Under the pieces are notes generated by a model. It ran no database searches and was not told where the DNA came from. It saw only the letters and a list, made by a program, of their open reading frames with translations. The position numbers and the translations under genes are program-made. 64,000 nt of DNA, from contig JAHDVK010000017.1 of NCBI GenBank assembly GCA_023384675.1, positions 62,001 to 126,000 on the forward strand, given 5' to 3'. Positions 34,675 to 44,355 of this stretch are shown piece after piece. Each line of letters begins with the position of its first letter. The first letter of the stretch is position 1. Origin of the DNA: Bryobacteraceae bacterium. GTDB taxonomy: Bacteria; Acidobacteriota; Terriglobia; Bryobacterales; Bryobacteraceae.

Positions 34675-37089
34675 ATGGTGCGTTTCGGCGAGTGGACTTC
34701 CGGCTTTGCGCAGAGCTTTCGGGCGCTGTTCCGCCAGCCCGCATTCCTGGTCACCGCGCTGTTGATCCTCGGGTTCGGGGTGGGCGCGAACACGGCGATC
34801 TTCAGCGTGGTGCGGACCGTGCTTCTGCAGCCGCTCCCCTACGAGGATCCGGAAAACCTCTATGTGGTCTGGACCCGGAATCAGGAGAGGAATCAGCCCC
34901 GTGCGCATTTTTCCGCGCCGGAATTCCTGGATTACCGCCGCCAGGCGTTATCGTTCTCCCACCTCTGCGCTTACCGCAACTATGCGGCCACGTGGACCGG
35001 CTCTGGAAGCGCGAAGCGCGTCGCGACGACGATGGTGAGCCCGGACTATCTGGAGATGCTGGGCCAAAGGCCCATGCTCGGCCGCAGCTTCGCTGAGGAA
35101 GAAAGCAAGTACGGTAACAATCAAGTGGCCGTGCTGACCTACAAGTTCTGGCAGGCGCGGATGGGCGGCGACCCGGGAGTACTCGGCCGCACAATCGTGC
35201 TGGACGACGAGCCGCACGAGATTATCGGGATACTGCCGGACGTTCCCGGGGGCACGGGCAGCCCGGACGTATATCTGCCTGCCGCCTTCAGCCCGCAGGA
35301 AATGGGTACGCGCGCGTCACGGTACCTGTCCGTGATGGGCCGCCTGGCCATGGGAGTTACCGCCGCGCAAGCAGGCCAGGAATTGAAGGCCATTTCCGGG
35401 CGCATCGCGGAGGAGCATCCGGACGGCCGCGGCTGGGATGCGTGGATCGTGCCCGCACGCGAGGAGTTCACGCGCGAGGCGAAACAACCGCTGCTGGTTC
35501 TGTTCATGGCCGTGGGTCTGGTGCTGTTGATCGCGTGCGCGAACCTGGCGAGTCTGCTGCTCGTGCGCGCGGCAGCGCGGCAGCGCGAATTCGCGGTGCG
35601 GGCGGCGCTGGGCGCGGGCCAGGGCCACGTAGCCGGACAGATGCTGCGGGAAGCGGTGGCTCTGGCGCTGATGGGGGGCGTGGCTGGCCTCGCGGTGGCG
35701 TATGTAGCGCTGCGGCTGATCGTTCAGTCCCAGGTGGCGACGCTGCCGAGGCTCGAACAGGCCTCGCTCGACCCCTGGGCGCTCGTTTTCAACTTTGGCG
35801 CCGCGCTGGCGGCGGGCCTCTTATTCGGCATCACTCCGGCATTGGGCGCAATGCGCGTGAACGTAGCCAGCCTTCTGCGGGATGAAGCGCGTGGCGGCAC
35901 CGGCGGCATCCGGCAGTCGCTGGGCCGCTCGCTGCTGGTGGTGAGCGAAGTGGCGCTTTCGGTGGTGCTGCTGGTGGCGGCGGGCCTGCTGGTCCGGACA
36001 TTCGACAAGCTGAGCCGCCTCGATCCGGGCTTCAATTCGCAGGGCGTCATCACCATGCGCGCCACGCTCCCCTATGCGCGTTACGGCACGCCGGAATCGC
36101 GCGCGGGCTACGCCGAGCGCGCCATGGAGCATGTGCGCGCCATACCGGGCGTCCAATCGGCCGGCCTGACCACCGCGCTGCCGCTGATGGGCGTGAATTG
36201 GATGGCGTCCTTTACGGCGGACGGGACCGCGGCCGGCAGCCGCCCGGAGACGGCCACCTATAACGCCATCTCGCCCGGCTATCTCCCCGCCATCGGCGCC
36301 CGGCTGAAGTCCGGCCGCGATTTTCTTCCCACCGACACGGCCCCCGCGCCGCCCGTGGTGCTGATCAGCGAGGAGCTGGAACGCCTGCATTTCCGGGACC
36401 GTGGCGCCGTGGGACGGATGCTGCACATGAAAATCGCCGACCGCCAAGTGGATGCGCAGATCGTGGGCGTGGTGGGGGACATCCGCCATCTCAGCCTGGA
36501 TGAGGGCCCCCGCGTCGCCGTCTACCAGCCCCACGCGCAACTGCCCTGGCCATTCCTGGCCTTCGCCATCCGCGCGCACGGCGACCCGCGGGCACTAACC
36601 GGCGCGCTGCGCGCGGCCTTCAACGAAGTGGATTCCTCGCTGGCTGTCGAGCGTGTGTACTTGCTGAGCGATCTCGTGGATCGAGCCCTTGCGCAGCAAC
36701 GGCTGGCGATGACGTTGCTCTGGATCTTTTCCGTAATGGCGACGATTCTTGCAGCGGTTGGGCTGTACGGAGTGCTCGCCGTCGCTGTGGCCCAGCGGCG
36801 GCGCGAATTCGGCATCCGGCTGGCGCTCGGCGCTGGCCGCCAGGATCTGCTGCGGCTGGTCGTGAAACAAGGGCTGCTTCTGACTCTCGCCGGCCTGGTG
36901 GCAGGTATGATCGCCGCCCCGCTGGCGGCCTCAGCGCTGGAACAAATGCTGTATGGCGTGGGACGCCTCGACCCGGCAACCTACGTCGCGGTGGTGCTCC
37001 TGCTGGTGGCCGTCACTCTCGCCGCCTGCCTGCCGCCCGCCTGGCGCGCCAGCCGAACAAACCCCGCCACGGTCTTGCGCGCCGACTAA
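34675..37089 (+). CDS. MacB/FtsX-type orphan ABC permease (ADOP family)
   Basis: An 804-residue membrane protein built as MacB periplasmic core + FtsX, twice. Membrane helix ~20-45 is followed by GANTAIFSVVRTVLLQPLPY, the family signature; the first periplasmic part is ~60-260 (SPDYLEMLGQRPMLGRSF), three helices at ~270-400, the second periplasmic part to ~660, and three helices at ~680-790 with LAVAVAQRRREFGIRLALGAG. No ATPase gene is adjacent, as usual for these acidobacterial orphan permeases, so the partner ATPase and substrate are unknown. Its stop overlaps the convergent oxidoreductase gene by 4 bases. Confidence 0.9.
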   Translation: MVRFGEWTSGFAQSFRALFRQPAFLVTALLILGFGVGANTAIFSVVRTVLLQPLPYEDPENLYVVWTRNQERNQPRAHFSAPEFLDYRRQALSFSHLCAYRNYAATWTGSGSAKRVATTMVSPDYLEMLGQRPMLGRSFAEEESKYGNNQVAVLTYKFWQARMGGDPGVLGRTIVLDDEPHEIIGILPDVPGGTGSPDVYLPAAFSPQEMGTRASRYLSVMGRLAMGVTAAQAGQELKAISGRIAEEHPDGRGWDAWIVPAREEFTREAKQPLLVLFMAVGLVLLIACANLASLLLVRAAARQREFAVRAALGAGQGHVAGQMLREAVALALMGGVAGLAVAYVALRLIVQSQVATLPRLEQASLDPWALVFNFGAALAAGLLFGITPALGAMRVNVASLLRDEARGGTGGIRQSLGRSLLVVSEVALSVVLLVAAGLLVRTFDKLSRLDPGFNSQGVITMRATLPYARYGTPESRAGYAERAMEHVRAIPGVQSAGLTTALPLMGVNWMASFTADGTAAGSRPETATYNAISPGYLPAIGARLKSGRDFLPTDTAPAPPVVLISEELERLHFRDRGAVGRMLHMKIADRQVDAQIVGVVGDIRHLSLDEGPRVAVYQPHAQLPWPFLAFAIRAHGDPRALTGALRAAFNEVDSSLAVERVYLLSDLVDRALAQQRLAMTLLWIFSVMATILAAVGLYGVLAVAVAQRRREFGIRLALGAGRQDLLRLVVKQGLLLTLAGLVAGMIAAPLAASALEQMLYGVGRLDPATYVAVVLLLVAVTLAACLPPAWRASRTNPATVLRAD

Positions 37090-38246
37090 GCTTCCACCGG
37101 CGGCACATCCACCCAGGCGCGCCGTTTCCAGCTCTCGATGCCCAGTTCGGCCAACTGCACGCCCTTGGCGCCTTCGAGCAGCGTCCACGGGAACGGGCGG
37201 TCCTTCACCAGGTGCAGCAGGAACAGCTCCCATTGCGCTTTGAAGGCATTGTCGTAATTCTCGTGGTGGGGCATCTTCTGCCAGCCGTCCAAAAAGCTCA
37301 GCGGCTGGTCGATGTCCGGGTTCCACACCGGCCGCGGCGTGGCGCCGTAGGGCTGCACCCAACAATGGCGCAGGCCCGCCACCGCCGAGCCGCGCGTGCC
37401 ATCCACCTGCACGGTGAGCAGATCGTCGCGCCGCACCCGCACACACCAGGACGAATTGAAGTGCGCGAGGATGCCGCCCTCGATCTCGAACGTGGCGTAG
37501 GCGGAATCGTCGGCGGTGCAATCGTAGGGCTGCCCCTGTTCGTTCCAGCGTCGCTTGACGTGCGTGGCGCCGGTGCACGACACCGCCTTCACCGGTCCGA
37601 ACACGTTGTCGAGAACATAGCGCCAGTGGCACAGCATGTCGATGATAATGCCGCCGCCATCCTCTTTCCGGTAGTTCCACGAGGGGCGCTGCGCAGTGAC
37701 TGTGTCGCCTTCAAACACCCAATAGCCGAACTCGCCGCGCACGGAGATGATCTCGCCGAAGAAGCCCGTATCCCGCAGCAGTTTGAGCTTCATCAGACCC
37801 GGCAGCCAGAGCTTGTCCTGCACCACGCCATGCTTCACGCCCTTGGCGCGCGCCTGCTTATACAGCCCCAGCGCCTGATCGAAACGCTCGGCCGTGGGCT
37901 TCTCGCAATAGATATTCTTGCCCGCCTCGATCGCCTGTGAGACGGCCTCCACGCGCCGGTCCGTCGTCTGCGCATCGAAATAGATCTGGTACTTCGGGTC
38001 CGCCAGTAGCGGGGCTAACTCGGTCGAATAGGGCAGTCCCCCGGTCTGCGCCGAAAGCGCCTCGAGCTTCGCCGTGTTGCGGCCCACCAGGACCGGCTCC
38101 GGCAGGATCACCTCTTCCGGCGACACGCGCAGACCGCCTTGCTGGCGAATCGCATGAATCGACCGCAACAGGTGCTGGTTCGTACCCATGCGCCCGGTAA
38201 CGCCGTTCATAATGATGCCCACTGAATGGACCTTCTGACCGCTCAT
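37086..38246 (-). CDS. Gfo/Idh/MocA family oxidoreductase
   Basis: A 386-residue protein from ATG 38246 (MSGQKVHSVGIIMNGVTGRMG). The Rossmann region has an unusual IIMNGVTGRMG instead of GxGxxG; EKPTAE is the conserved EKP motif with the catalytic-type lysine; GGGIIIDMLCHWRYVLDNVFG is the substrate-domain helix. The protein is cytosolic, unlike the Tat-exported paralogue at 8.9 kb. It is the last gene of a minus-strand set MFS-cupin-oxidoreductase, suggesting uptake and processing of a small sugar-like or acid compound. Confidence 0.88.
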   Translation of the reverse strand: MSGQKVHSVGIIMNGVTGRMGTNQHLLRSIHAIRQQGGLRVSPEEVILPEPVLVGRNTAKLEALSAQTGGLPYSTELAPLLADPKYQIYFDAQTTDRRVEAVSQAIEAGKNIYCEKPTAERFDQALGLYKQARAKGVKHGVVQDKLWLPGLMKLKLLRDTGFFGEIISVRGEFGYWVFEGDTVTAQRPSWNYRKEDGGGIIIDMLCHWRYVLDNVFGPVKAVSCTGATHVKRRWNEQGQPYDCTADDSAYATFEIEGGILAHFNSSWCVRVRRDDLLTVQVDGTRGSAVAGLRHCWVQPYGATPRPVWNPDIDQPLSFLDGWQKMPHHENYDNAFKAQWELFLLHLVKDRPFPWTLLEGAKGVQLAELGIESWKRRAWVDVPPVEA

Positions 38247-38274
38247 GGTTGGAATCCTCTCCGAATGCCGATGG

Positions 38275-38724
38275 CTATTCGCCGGGCTTCTTCGTGCACT
38301 GCGGCTGCGCGCCCTCGGGCAGCGGCGGCACATCGATGCCCGCCCTGGGCAGCGTGCCGTCGAGTTCCTGGCGCCAGTGCGCGACGTCGCCCGCGGGCCC
38401 GTACACGTAAATCATCCGCGCCGGCATGTCGCCGATGTTGGTGAGCTGATGGAACACGCCCGGCGGGATGTAGGCCGCCTGGCCCGTCGAAATCACCTGG
38501 CGCTCCTCGCCGAGACACATTTCGCACGTGCCTTCAACGATGAAGTAGATCTCTTCCTGCTCCTGGTTATGCCAGGGCACCTGGCCGCCATTGGGCTCCA
38601 AAGTGACGTTGCCCATGGCGAAGGCCTTGGCCTGGATCGGCGAAGGCCCGCCCACCAGGTTCTGCGTGCGGCGGCGGGCCGGGTAGGTCCGGCCCGCAAT
38701 TTCGTTGAGATCGGCGATGATCAT
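38275..38724 (-). CDS. Single-domain cupin protein
   Basis: A 149-residue protein. The cupin motif 1 is PWHNQEQEEIYFIVEGTCEM (H, H-like and E metal ligands partly kept) and motif 2 PPGVFHQLTNIG. Cupins bind a metal and act as isomerases, dioxygenases or sensors; here the role is unknown. It lies 28 bases before the oxidoreductase gene and 30 bases after the MFS transporter gene in the same direction. Confidence 0.85.
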   Translation of the reverse strand: MIIADLNEIAGRTYPARRRTQNLVGGPSPIQAKAFAMGNVTLEPNGGQVPWHNQEQEEIYFIVEGTCEMCLGEERQVISTGQAAYIPPGVFHQLTNIGDMPARMIYVYGPAGDVAHWRQELDGTLPRAGIDVPPLPEGAQPQCTKKPGE

Positions 38725-38754
38725 GACGCTCCCATTCTCTCAACCCGGGGAGCG

Positions 38755-40065
38755 TCAGGTCTTCGGGATTCGCGGCCGCTTGGGCAGCGCCGCAATGGCC
38801 ATGGCTCCGATAAAGGCGGTGGCGAACACCGCCATCATCGCCGCCTGGTAGTCGCCGCCCAGTAGCACGAGGCGAACCCGCTCGATCAGATTGGGCAGCC
38901 AGAACTGAGCGATGGTGTCGGCCGGCAAAATGCCCGACATCGCGCGGGCGAGCGAACTCAGCCCAAACTGATCGGCCGCCATCAACGGAATCAGCATGTA
39001 GTCCGCGCCCATCGCGAAACCGAAGACGAGCGCAAACAGATACACGTAGCCTTCCGATTCCGGCCTCACCAGGAAGAGCGAGGGAATCGCCAGCGCCACG
39101 ATCAGATACGTGGCGAGCATCACGTATTTGCGCGGGAACTTGTCGGCCAGGTACCCGGCCAGCAGCCGCCCGCCGATGCTGGCCCAGAGCACCCAGAATT
39201 GCGCGGTGCTCCAGATCGCGTCGCGCGCATCCTGATCCTTGAACCCCTGGTCTTCAAAGACGAACTTCATCAGGAAGTTCACCGCGGCGATGGAGCCGAT
39301 CGACATTGCGCTGCCGATCAAAAGCATCCAGAAAGGCATCTGCCGCAGCAACTCGGCGAACGTTTGTCCAGTCGTGGCCGGCACCGCGGCGGCAACCGGC
39401 AGGGGCCGCGCGGCGGGCGGCGGTTCGCTTTGCGCGGCGGGCGCCGCAGCGGCTTCAGGTTCGGGTTCGATCCCGTCCGGATGCTGCCCAATGTCCGACG
39501 GGCGGTCCTTCAGGAAGAAAAAGGCCAACGGCCACGCAAGCAGGAAGATTAGGCTCAAATAGCTCAGCGCCTGCGTAAAGTGCAGACCCAGCTCGTTGAT
39601 CAGGTAGGGACTGAGCTTGGTGCCGATCGATCCTACAATGGCGACTCCGACATAGGTGATGCCCATGGCCCGCCCGCGCTTGACCCGGAACCAGTTGGAA
39701 ATCAGGATCTGGTGAGGAATGGGGCCGGACAGGAAGTAGCCCATCATGTAGAGCGACCACGCTCCGAAATACTCCCACTGCGCGCCGCTGAGCCGCGAGA
39801 ACCACTGGAACGAGAGGAAAGTCATCCCCGTGCCAATGATGATCAGCAGCCTCGGGCTGACACGCGGCACGATCACAGGACCTATCCAGATCGTCAAAAG
39901 TACCGCAACCGGAGCGCCGAGCGTGATCAGCGTTCGCGCCCATTGGTGGGTCTGCTCGAAGTAGTCAAAGTAGAAGGCAATGTTGTAGTACGGAAGCCCG
40001 GTGGAAATGCCAAACGTGAAAAAACAAGTGGCGACAATCCACCAGCCGTAGAACTTTTTGGTCAT
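38755..40065 (-). CDS. MFS transporter (oxalate/formate antiporter-like)
   Basis: A 436-residue protein with 12 predicted membrane segments and a central cytoplasmic loop (~195-235) rich in Ala/Pro/Glu. MTKKFYGWWIVATCFFTFGISTG is the typical N-terminus of the oxalate/formate-antiporter and monocarboxylate MFS subgroup. FRVKRGRAMGITYVGVAIVGSIG carries the MFS A-like motif. First gene of the three-gene operon with cupin and oxidoreductase; the likely load is an organic acid or sugar derivative. Confidence 0.87.
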   Translation of the reverse strand: MTKKFYGWWIVATCFFTFGISTGLPYYNIAFYFDYFEQTHQWARTLITLGAPVAVLLTIWIGPVIVPRVSPRLLIIIGTGMTFLSFQWFSRLSGAQWEYFGAWSLYMMGYFLSGPIPHQILISNWFRVKRGRAMGITYVGVAIVGSIGTKLSPYLINELGLHFTQALSYLSLIFLLAWPLAFFFLKDRPSDIGQHPDGIEPEPEAAAAPAAQSEPPPAARPLPVAAAVPATTGQTFAELLRQMPFWMLLIGSAMSIGSIAAVNFLMKFVFEDQGFKDQDARDAIWSTAQFWVLWASIGGRLLAGYLADKFPRKYVMLATYLIVALAIPSLFLVRPESEGYVYLFALVFGFAMGADYMLIPLMAADQFGLSSLARAMSGILPADTIAQFWLPNLIERVRLVLLGGDYQAAMMAVFATAFIGAMAIAALPKRPRIPKT

Positions 40066-40116
40066 GCGGGTAAGGACTCCTGCTTCGCCGGAAGAGCGAA
40101 GTAAGCGACATTTATA

Positions 40117-41607
40117 TCACAGAACCCGCGCGGGCGACGGCGTCGCGCGGGCAGCCGGCCGGGCCGCACAACGCGAATAGACCCATCCCCGTCCCGAACC
40201 GAATGAGCGGGCCTCGATCAACCGGAAGCCGTGCCGCCGCATCTGCGTCCGAAGCCAGCGATCATAGCTCCCCGCGACCGATCCGGCCACCATCATCAAT
40301 CGGCCGCATGGCGCTTCCACGCGCCCGATCACCTTCGCGAGTCTGACTTCGGCCTCCGCATTTGGTTTCCAGGGCATCAACTCTCCCAGGCCAACGCCCA
40401 GATATCTCGCCATCGGACCCAGCAGGGCCTCTTCGCGCTCCGGCCGCCCGATATGGTCGTCGTAAAGGGACTCGGCGTAGGGGCTGGTGATCGCCAGCGC
40501 AGTCGCAGGCTGCTCGCGCAGTTCCTGCTTCGCCCAGCCGGCCAAGGCCCGCCAGTCGGTTACGGTCACGCTCCTGCCCGCCCGCGCCGGGCCTGCGAAG
40601 ACGGCCGCGGCCAGCAGCAGGGCCAGCGCCGCCCGCGGCGGCGCCGGCCGCACGCCCGCCCACAGCCAGGCCGCTAAGATGCTCACACCGGCGGCCGCCG
40701 AAAGCAAATAGCGGGCCGAGAACATTGGGCTCTGCGCGGCGAATCCGAAGACGTAGATCGCGGCGGGCGGGATCGCCGTGAGCAGAACCAGCGGAACCAG
40801 GCTGCTCCGCGCCTCGAACCGGGCGAACCACCGCGGCCTCCATTTCAGCAGGGCCAGGGCGCAGACCGCCGCAATGAAGAATAGCCCAAGTTGGAAGGGT
40901 CCCAGCTTTCCAAGCAACCCCACCAGAGTGGGATTGGCCGAAACCGAAAGTTGCCCCCTCGCCTCAGCCACCGCGAGAAACTGGCCTGCCAGCGGCAGAC
41001 AAAGAACAAGCACTCCGGAGACTGCTGCGAAACTCCGGCCAAGCCCCAGCCGGCGCGAGTAGTAAAGCAAGGGGAGAAGACCAAGCGCGAACGTGTAATG
41101 ACACCAGACCGCCCCTGCCGCGCACCCTACTGCCGCAACGGGGCCGGTCTTCCGCTCCCCTTCCAGCCAGCGCTGAAGACCCAGCCAGGCCCCACACAGT
41201 AGCGCTAGTCCGAACCCGTACGGCCGAATGGAAATCATCGCCCTGGCGGCAGGGCTGAGATACAAAAGGACCAGGACGGCCATCCCCGCGGCCTCAAAAT
41301 CAAGCCACCGGCGTGCCAACCGGAACAGCAGAAATACGGCGGCCGCCCCGAAACAGACCGACAGCATGCGCATCGCGAATTCGGACAGGCCGAAAACCCG
41401 GGTCCAGCCCCAAAGCGCCAGATAGTAGAGCGGGGGCGTGGCGCTGGTGGAGTAGGCCCGGTCCACCATTTCCGCGAATCCCTCCTTGACGATCCACCAG
41501 CTTCCCGATTCGTCGGTGCTCAAGCTGGCGGAGGCCTGCGGGAAGGTCTGCGCGGCAAACAGAACACAAGCCAAGGCGAGAGGCAGTATCCGCGTGAACC
41601 GGCTCAT
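40117..41607 (-). CDS. Glycosyltransferase family 39-like membrane protein
   Basis: A 496-residue polytopic protein starting MSRFTRILPLALACVLFAAQ at ATG 41607. The first periplasmic loop carries STDESGSWWIVKEGF, an acidic DE motif as in GT39/GT-C enzymes, then TPPLYYLALWGWTRVFG. The last ~130 residues are soluble and hold WRALAGWAKQELREQPATALAITSPYAESLYDD. It probably moves a sugar from a lipid carrier. It follows the sulfatase gene by 59 bases on the same strand. Confidence 0.75.
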   Translation of the reverse strand: MSRFTRILPLALACVLFAAQTFPQASASLSTDESGSWWIVKEGFAEMVDRAYSTSATPPLYYLALWGWTRVFGLSEFAMRMLSVCFGAAAVFLLFRLARRWLDFEAAGMAVLVLLYLSPAARAMISIRPYGFGLALLCGAWLGLQRWLEGERKTGPVAAVGCAAGAVWCHYTFALGLLPLLYYSRRLGLGRSFAAVSGVLVLCLPLAGQFLAVAEARGQLSVSANPTLVGLLGKLGPFQLGLFFIAAVCALALLKWRPRWFARFEARSSLVPLVLLTAIPPAAIYVFGFAAQSPMFSARYLLSAAAGVSILAAWLWAGVRPAPPRAALALLLAAAVFAGPARAGRSVTVTDWRALAGWAKQELREQPATALAITSPYAESLYDDHIGRPEREEALLGPMARYLGVGLGELMPWKPNAEAEVRLAKVIGRVEAPCGRLMMVAGSVAGSYDRWLRTQMRRHGFRLIEARSFGSGRGWVYSRCAARPAARATPSPARVL

Positions 41608-41666
41608 GTGCAAACTTGCCTCCCCGGCCGCCTGGGCCTTGCGCATCAGCGCTCCCGGCCCGCCCC

Positions 41667-43217
41667 TCAACCGGCCGCGGCCAGAGTCTCCCGCTCCTGC
41701 CGGTCAATCATAGCATTGGCCGGCGGCGACCCATCCCGCGCCGGCAAGTAGAAATCCAGCGCATCGGCCGGCGATAGCCCCCGTGGTTCAGCCGCGGCAT
41801 CGGGATGCGAGGCCCGGAAGCGCGCCAGCGCCAGCCCCATCATCCGTTCCACCGCCTTCGGTTCGCGCTTCGACATGTCCCGGAATTCACCGGGATCGCT
41901 ACGCAAATCGAACAGCCGCACATACCGCCCCGGCGTCGGGTTGTCTGTCTCGTAGCCGTCCTCGCGCCGGTATTTGCCCGTGCCGTAAATGAATTTCCAC
42001 CGCTCGTCGCGGACGTACACCTCCTCGTTCTGTTGATACTCCAGAAAAACGTGATCACGGGGGCTGGCTGGCCGCGCGCCCCGCAGATACGGCGTGAGCG
42101 GACGCCCATGCGTCACGGGCAGCGGCGGCGCGCCCAGCATCTCCAGAATCGCCGGCCCCAGATCCACATGCTCGGTGAAGTCCCGCACCACGCCCGGCTT
42201 CACCCGCCCCGGCCACTTCACCAGCAGCGGCACGCGCAGCGCCGGCTCGTAGCCGCAATGCTTCTCGAACCGCCCGTGATGTCCCAAACAATAGCCGTGG
42301 TCGGCCGTATAAACCACCAGGGTGTTGTCATCCAGCCCCAGCGACGAAAGCTTTGCGAGCACTCGCCCCAGGTTCCGGTCCAGAAAATGCGTGGACGCGT
42401 AATAAGCCGCCATGATCCCGCGCTTCTGCTCAGCACTCAAATCGCGGAAAATCAGCGGAATCTGCCATGCGTCTTGCGGACCCACCCGCGGCGCCGTAAA
42501 GGCCGAAGCCTGGAACTCCCCGCGGTCCTCCACCGGAAAATCGAACGGCGAATGCGGCTCATGCAAACTCACCCACAGCGCGAACGGCTTGCCCGCGTTC
42601 GCCTCCAGGTAGTCGCAGGCCGAGCGCGCAATGAAAGTACCCCGCATATCGGCGTCCATCCGCGGGTACGGGAGCGTGTCCCCGTTCAGCCATTGCGATG
42701 CGGGCGTCTTGAACGGCCGCCACGGCAGTTCCTGCGTGTCCACGCCCTCGGGCAGCGGCGCGGGCTTCACCTGCTCGCGCCAGAGCTTCATCATCTGATC
42801 CTCGGTCATGCAGACGTCGAACCCATGCAGGCCGGGCGTGCCGGGACGGTTGAAGTGCATCTTGCCGAACGTCGCGGTTTGGTAGCCGGCCTCGCGCAGC
42901 TGCTTGGCCAGGGTCGGCTTCGCGTCGCTCAACGGCGTGCGCAGTTGCGTGACGCCCGCCGCGTGCGGATACTGCCCGGTCAGCAGCGATTGCCGCGACG
43001 GTGTGCAGACGGGCGAATTGCAGTAATGACGGCTGAAACGCAGCCCCTCGCCCGCCAGCCGGTCGAGGTTGGGCGTCCGGGCCAGGCGGTCGCCGTCGGC
43101 CCCGTGGACATACGCCGCGTGGTCGTCCGCCATCAGAAACAACAGGTTGGGCCGTTTCTCCGGTTGTGCGCCGGTGAGAACGGCCGGGGCGGCGCAGAAA
43201 GCTCTCCGTGTGATCAC
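41667..43217 (-). CDS. Exported sulfatase (formylglycine type)
   Basis: About 516 residues from GTG 43217 (V-I-T-R-R-A-F, a Tat-like signal ending in TGAQ). The active site is C71 in VCTPSRQSLLTG, the CxPSR motif modified to formylglycine. LLFLMADDHAAY supplies the Asp pair for calcium; VYTADHGYCLGHHGRFEKHCGYE holds further metal/substrate ligands. Substrate is a sulfate ester, probably of a glycan. Maturation needs an anaerobic or aerobic sulfatase-maturing enzyme not seen in the window. Confidence 0.92.
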   Translation of the reverse strand: MITRRAFCAAPAVLTGAQPEKRPNLLFLMADDHAAYVHGADGDRLARTPNLDRLAGEGLRFSRHYCNSPVCTPSRQSLLTGQYPHAAGVTQLRTPLSDAKPTLAKQLREAGYQTATFGKMHFNRPGTPGLHGFDVCMTEDQMMKLWREQVKPAPLPEGVDTQELPWRPFKTPASQWLNGDTLPYPRMDADMRGTFIARSACDYLEANAGKPFALWVSLHEPHSPFDFPVEDRGEFQASAFTAPRVGPQDAWQIPLIFRDLSAEQKRGIMAAYYASTHFLDRNLGRVLAKLSSLGLDDNTLVVYTADHGYCLGHHGRFEKHCGYEPALRVPLLVKWPGRVKPGVVRDFTEHVDLGPAILEMLGAPPLPVTHGRPLTPYLRGARPASPRDHVFLEYQQNEEVYVRDERWKFIYGTGKYRREDGYETDNPTPGRYVRLFDLRSDPGEFRDMSKREPKAVERMMGLALARFRASHPDAAAEPRGLSPADALDFYLPARDGSPPANAMIDRQERETLAAAG

Positions 43218-43274
43218 GTCCGCGATTCTATAATAGGATTCAGGATAAGGCTGCAACCTCTTCGAGAAGCTCAG

Positions 43275-44306
43275 ATGGACCGGACAATGTCACCACGCAC
43301 CGCTGAAGTGCTCCACGCCATTGTGCAGGCCTACATCGAAACCGGCGAGCCCGTCGCTTCGCGCGTGATCGCGCGCCGCCGCCGCGACCCGGTGAGCGCC
43401 GCCACGATCCGCAACATCATGGCCGATCTCGCCGACGAAGGCTACCTCGACCAGCCTCATACCTCCGCCGGCCGCGTGCCTACCGCCAAAGCTTTCCGCC
43501 ATTACGCCGAATCTCTCGCCGCTCGCCGCCTCATGGCCGGCGAACTCGAACGGCTCCGTGGCGATCTCCACCGCCTTCAGTCCGTGGACCAGCGCGCCGA
43601 GCGCTCCACCACGCTGCTCACCGAGATGACCCACAACGTTGGCATCGCCGCCGCCATTCCCACCGAGAATTTGACCCTCGACCAGATCGAACTTCTCGCG
43701 CTGCCCGAGCACCGCGTCCTCATGGTCGTAGTAACGCGCGACGGCATGGTGCGCAATCAACTCGTGCAACTCGATGAGGCCGCCCCCCAGGACGAACTCA
43801 CCTCCATCCGCAACTACGTCAACCTGCACTTCGCCGGCTGGACCCTGCCCGCCATCCGCCGCGAAATGAAGCGCCGCCTCGAACTCGAAAGCGCCGCCTA
43901 CGATTCTCTGCTGCGCCGGCTCACTATCCTCTATGCCAAGGGTCTGCTCGATATCGGCTTCACCCCGCTCGTCTACCTCAACGGCGCCTCCAATCTGGTG
44001 GGCCTCGACCTCCATCTCACCAAGGAAAAACTGCGCGACCTGCTCCACGCACTCGAGGAAAAGAAACGCCTCATCGAGATCCTCGACCAGTTCCTCAGCG
44101 CCGGCGGCGAGCAGGTGCAGGTCCGCATCGGCTTGCGCGAAGCCCACCCCGCGCTCGACGAGTTCGCCCTCATCGGCCTTACCATCGAACTGCCCGGCGG
44201 TCTCGCCGCGCGCATGGCCGTCCTCGGTCCAATGCGTATGAACTACCCCCGAGTGATGTCCGCCGTGCAGCACGTCGGCGAAGCCCTCCGCAGCCTGCAC
44301 GCCTGA
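43275..44306 (+). CDS. hrcA: Heat-inducible transcription repressor HrcA
   Basis: A 343-residue repressor from ATG 43275; the same frame is open far upstream because it is antisense to the sulfatase gene. The N-terminal winged helix carries LHAIVQAYIETGEPVASRVIA and SAATIRNIMADLADEGYLDQPHTSAGRVPT, the signature. The GAF-like core and dimer region follow. HrcA normally binds CIRCE elements; no CIRCE copy is seen before this gene. TATAAT at 43229-43234 may be a -10 box. Confidence 0.95.
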   Translation: MDRTMSPRTAEVLHAIVQAYIETGEPVASRVIARRRRDPVSAATIRNIMADLADEGYLDQPHTSAGRVPTAKAFRHYAESLAARRLMAGELERLRGDLHRLQSVDQRAERSTTLLTEMTHNVGIAAAIPTENLTLDQIELLALPEHRVLMVVVTRDGMVRNQLVQLDEAAPQDELTSIRNYVNLHFAGWTLPAIRREMKRRLELESAAYDSLLRRLTILYAKGLLDIGFTPLVYLNGASNLVGLDLHLTKEKLRDLLHALEEKKRLIEILDQFLSAGGEQVQVRIGLREAHPALDEFALIGLTIELPGGLAARMAVLGPMRMNYPRVMSAVQHVGEALRSLHA

Positions 44307-44355
44307 ATCCCGGCGCGCCATGCTGACTTTGTTACCCTGAAAGATTGCGACTCCC

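Noticed and set aside
36931-37680. Minus-strand frame overlapping the oxidoreductase gene in another frame
   Set aside because: Out of frame with the recognised Gfo/Idh/MocA protein and of shadow composition.
41805-43274. Very long open frame running into hrcA from the left
   Set aside because: This part is antisense to the sulfatase gene, has a skewed Arg/His/Pro composition and no similarity; the HrcA family N-terminus begins at 43275.
43218-43274. CIRCE operator before hrcA
   Set aside because: No TTAGCACTC-N9-GAGTGCTAA or close variant is present in the short spacer.
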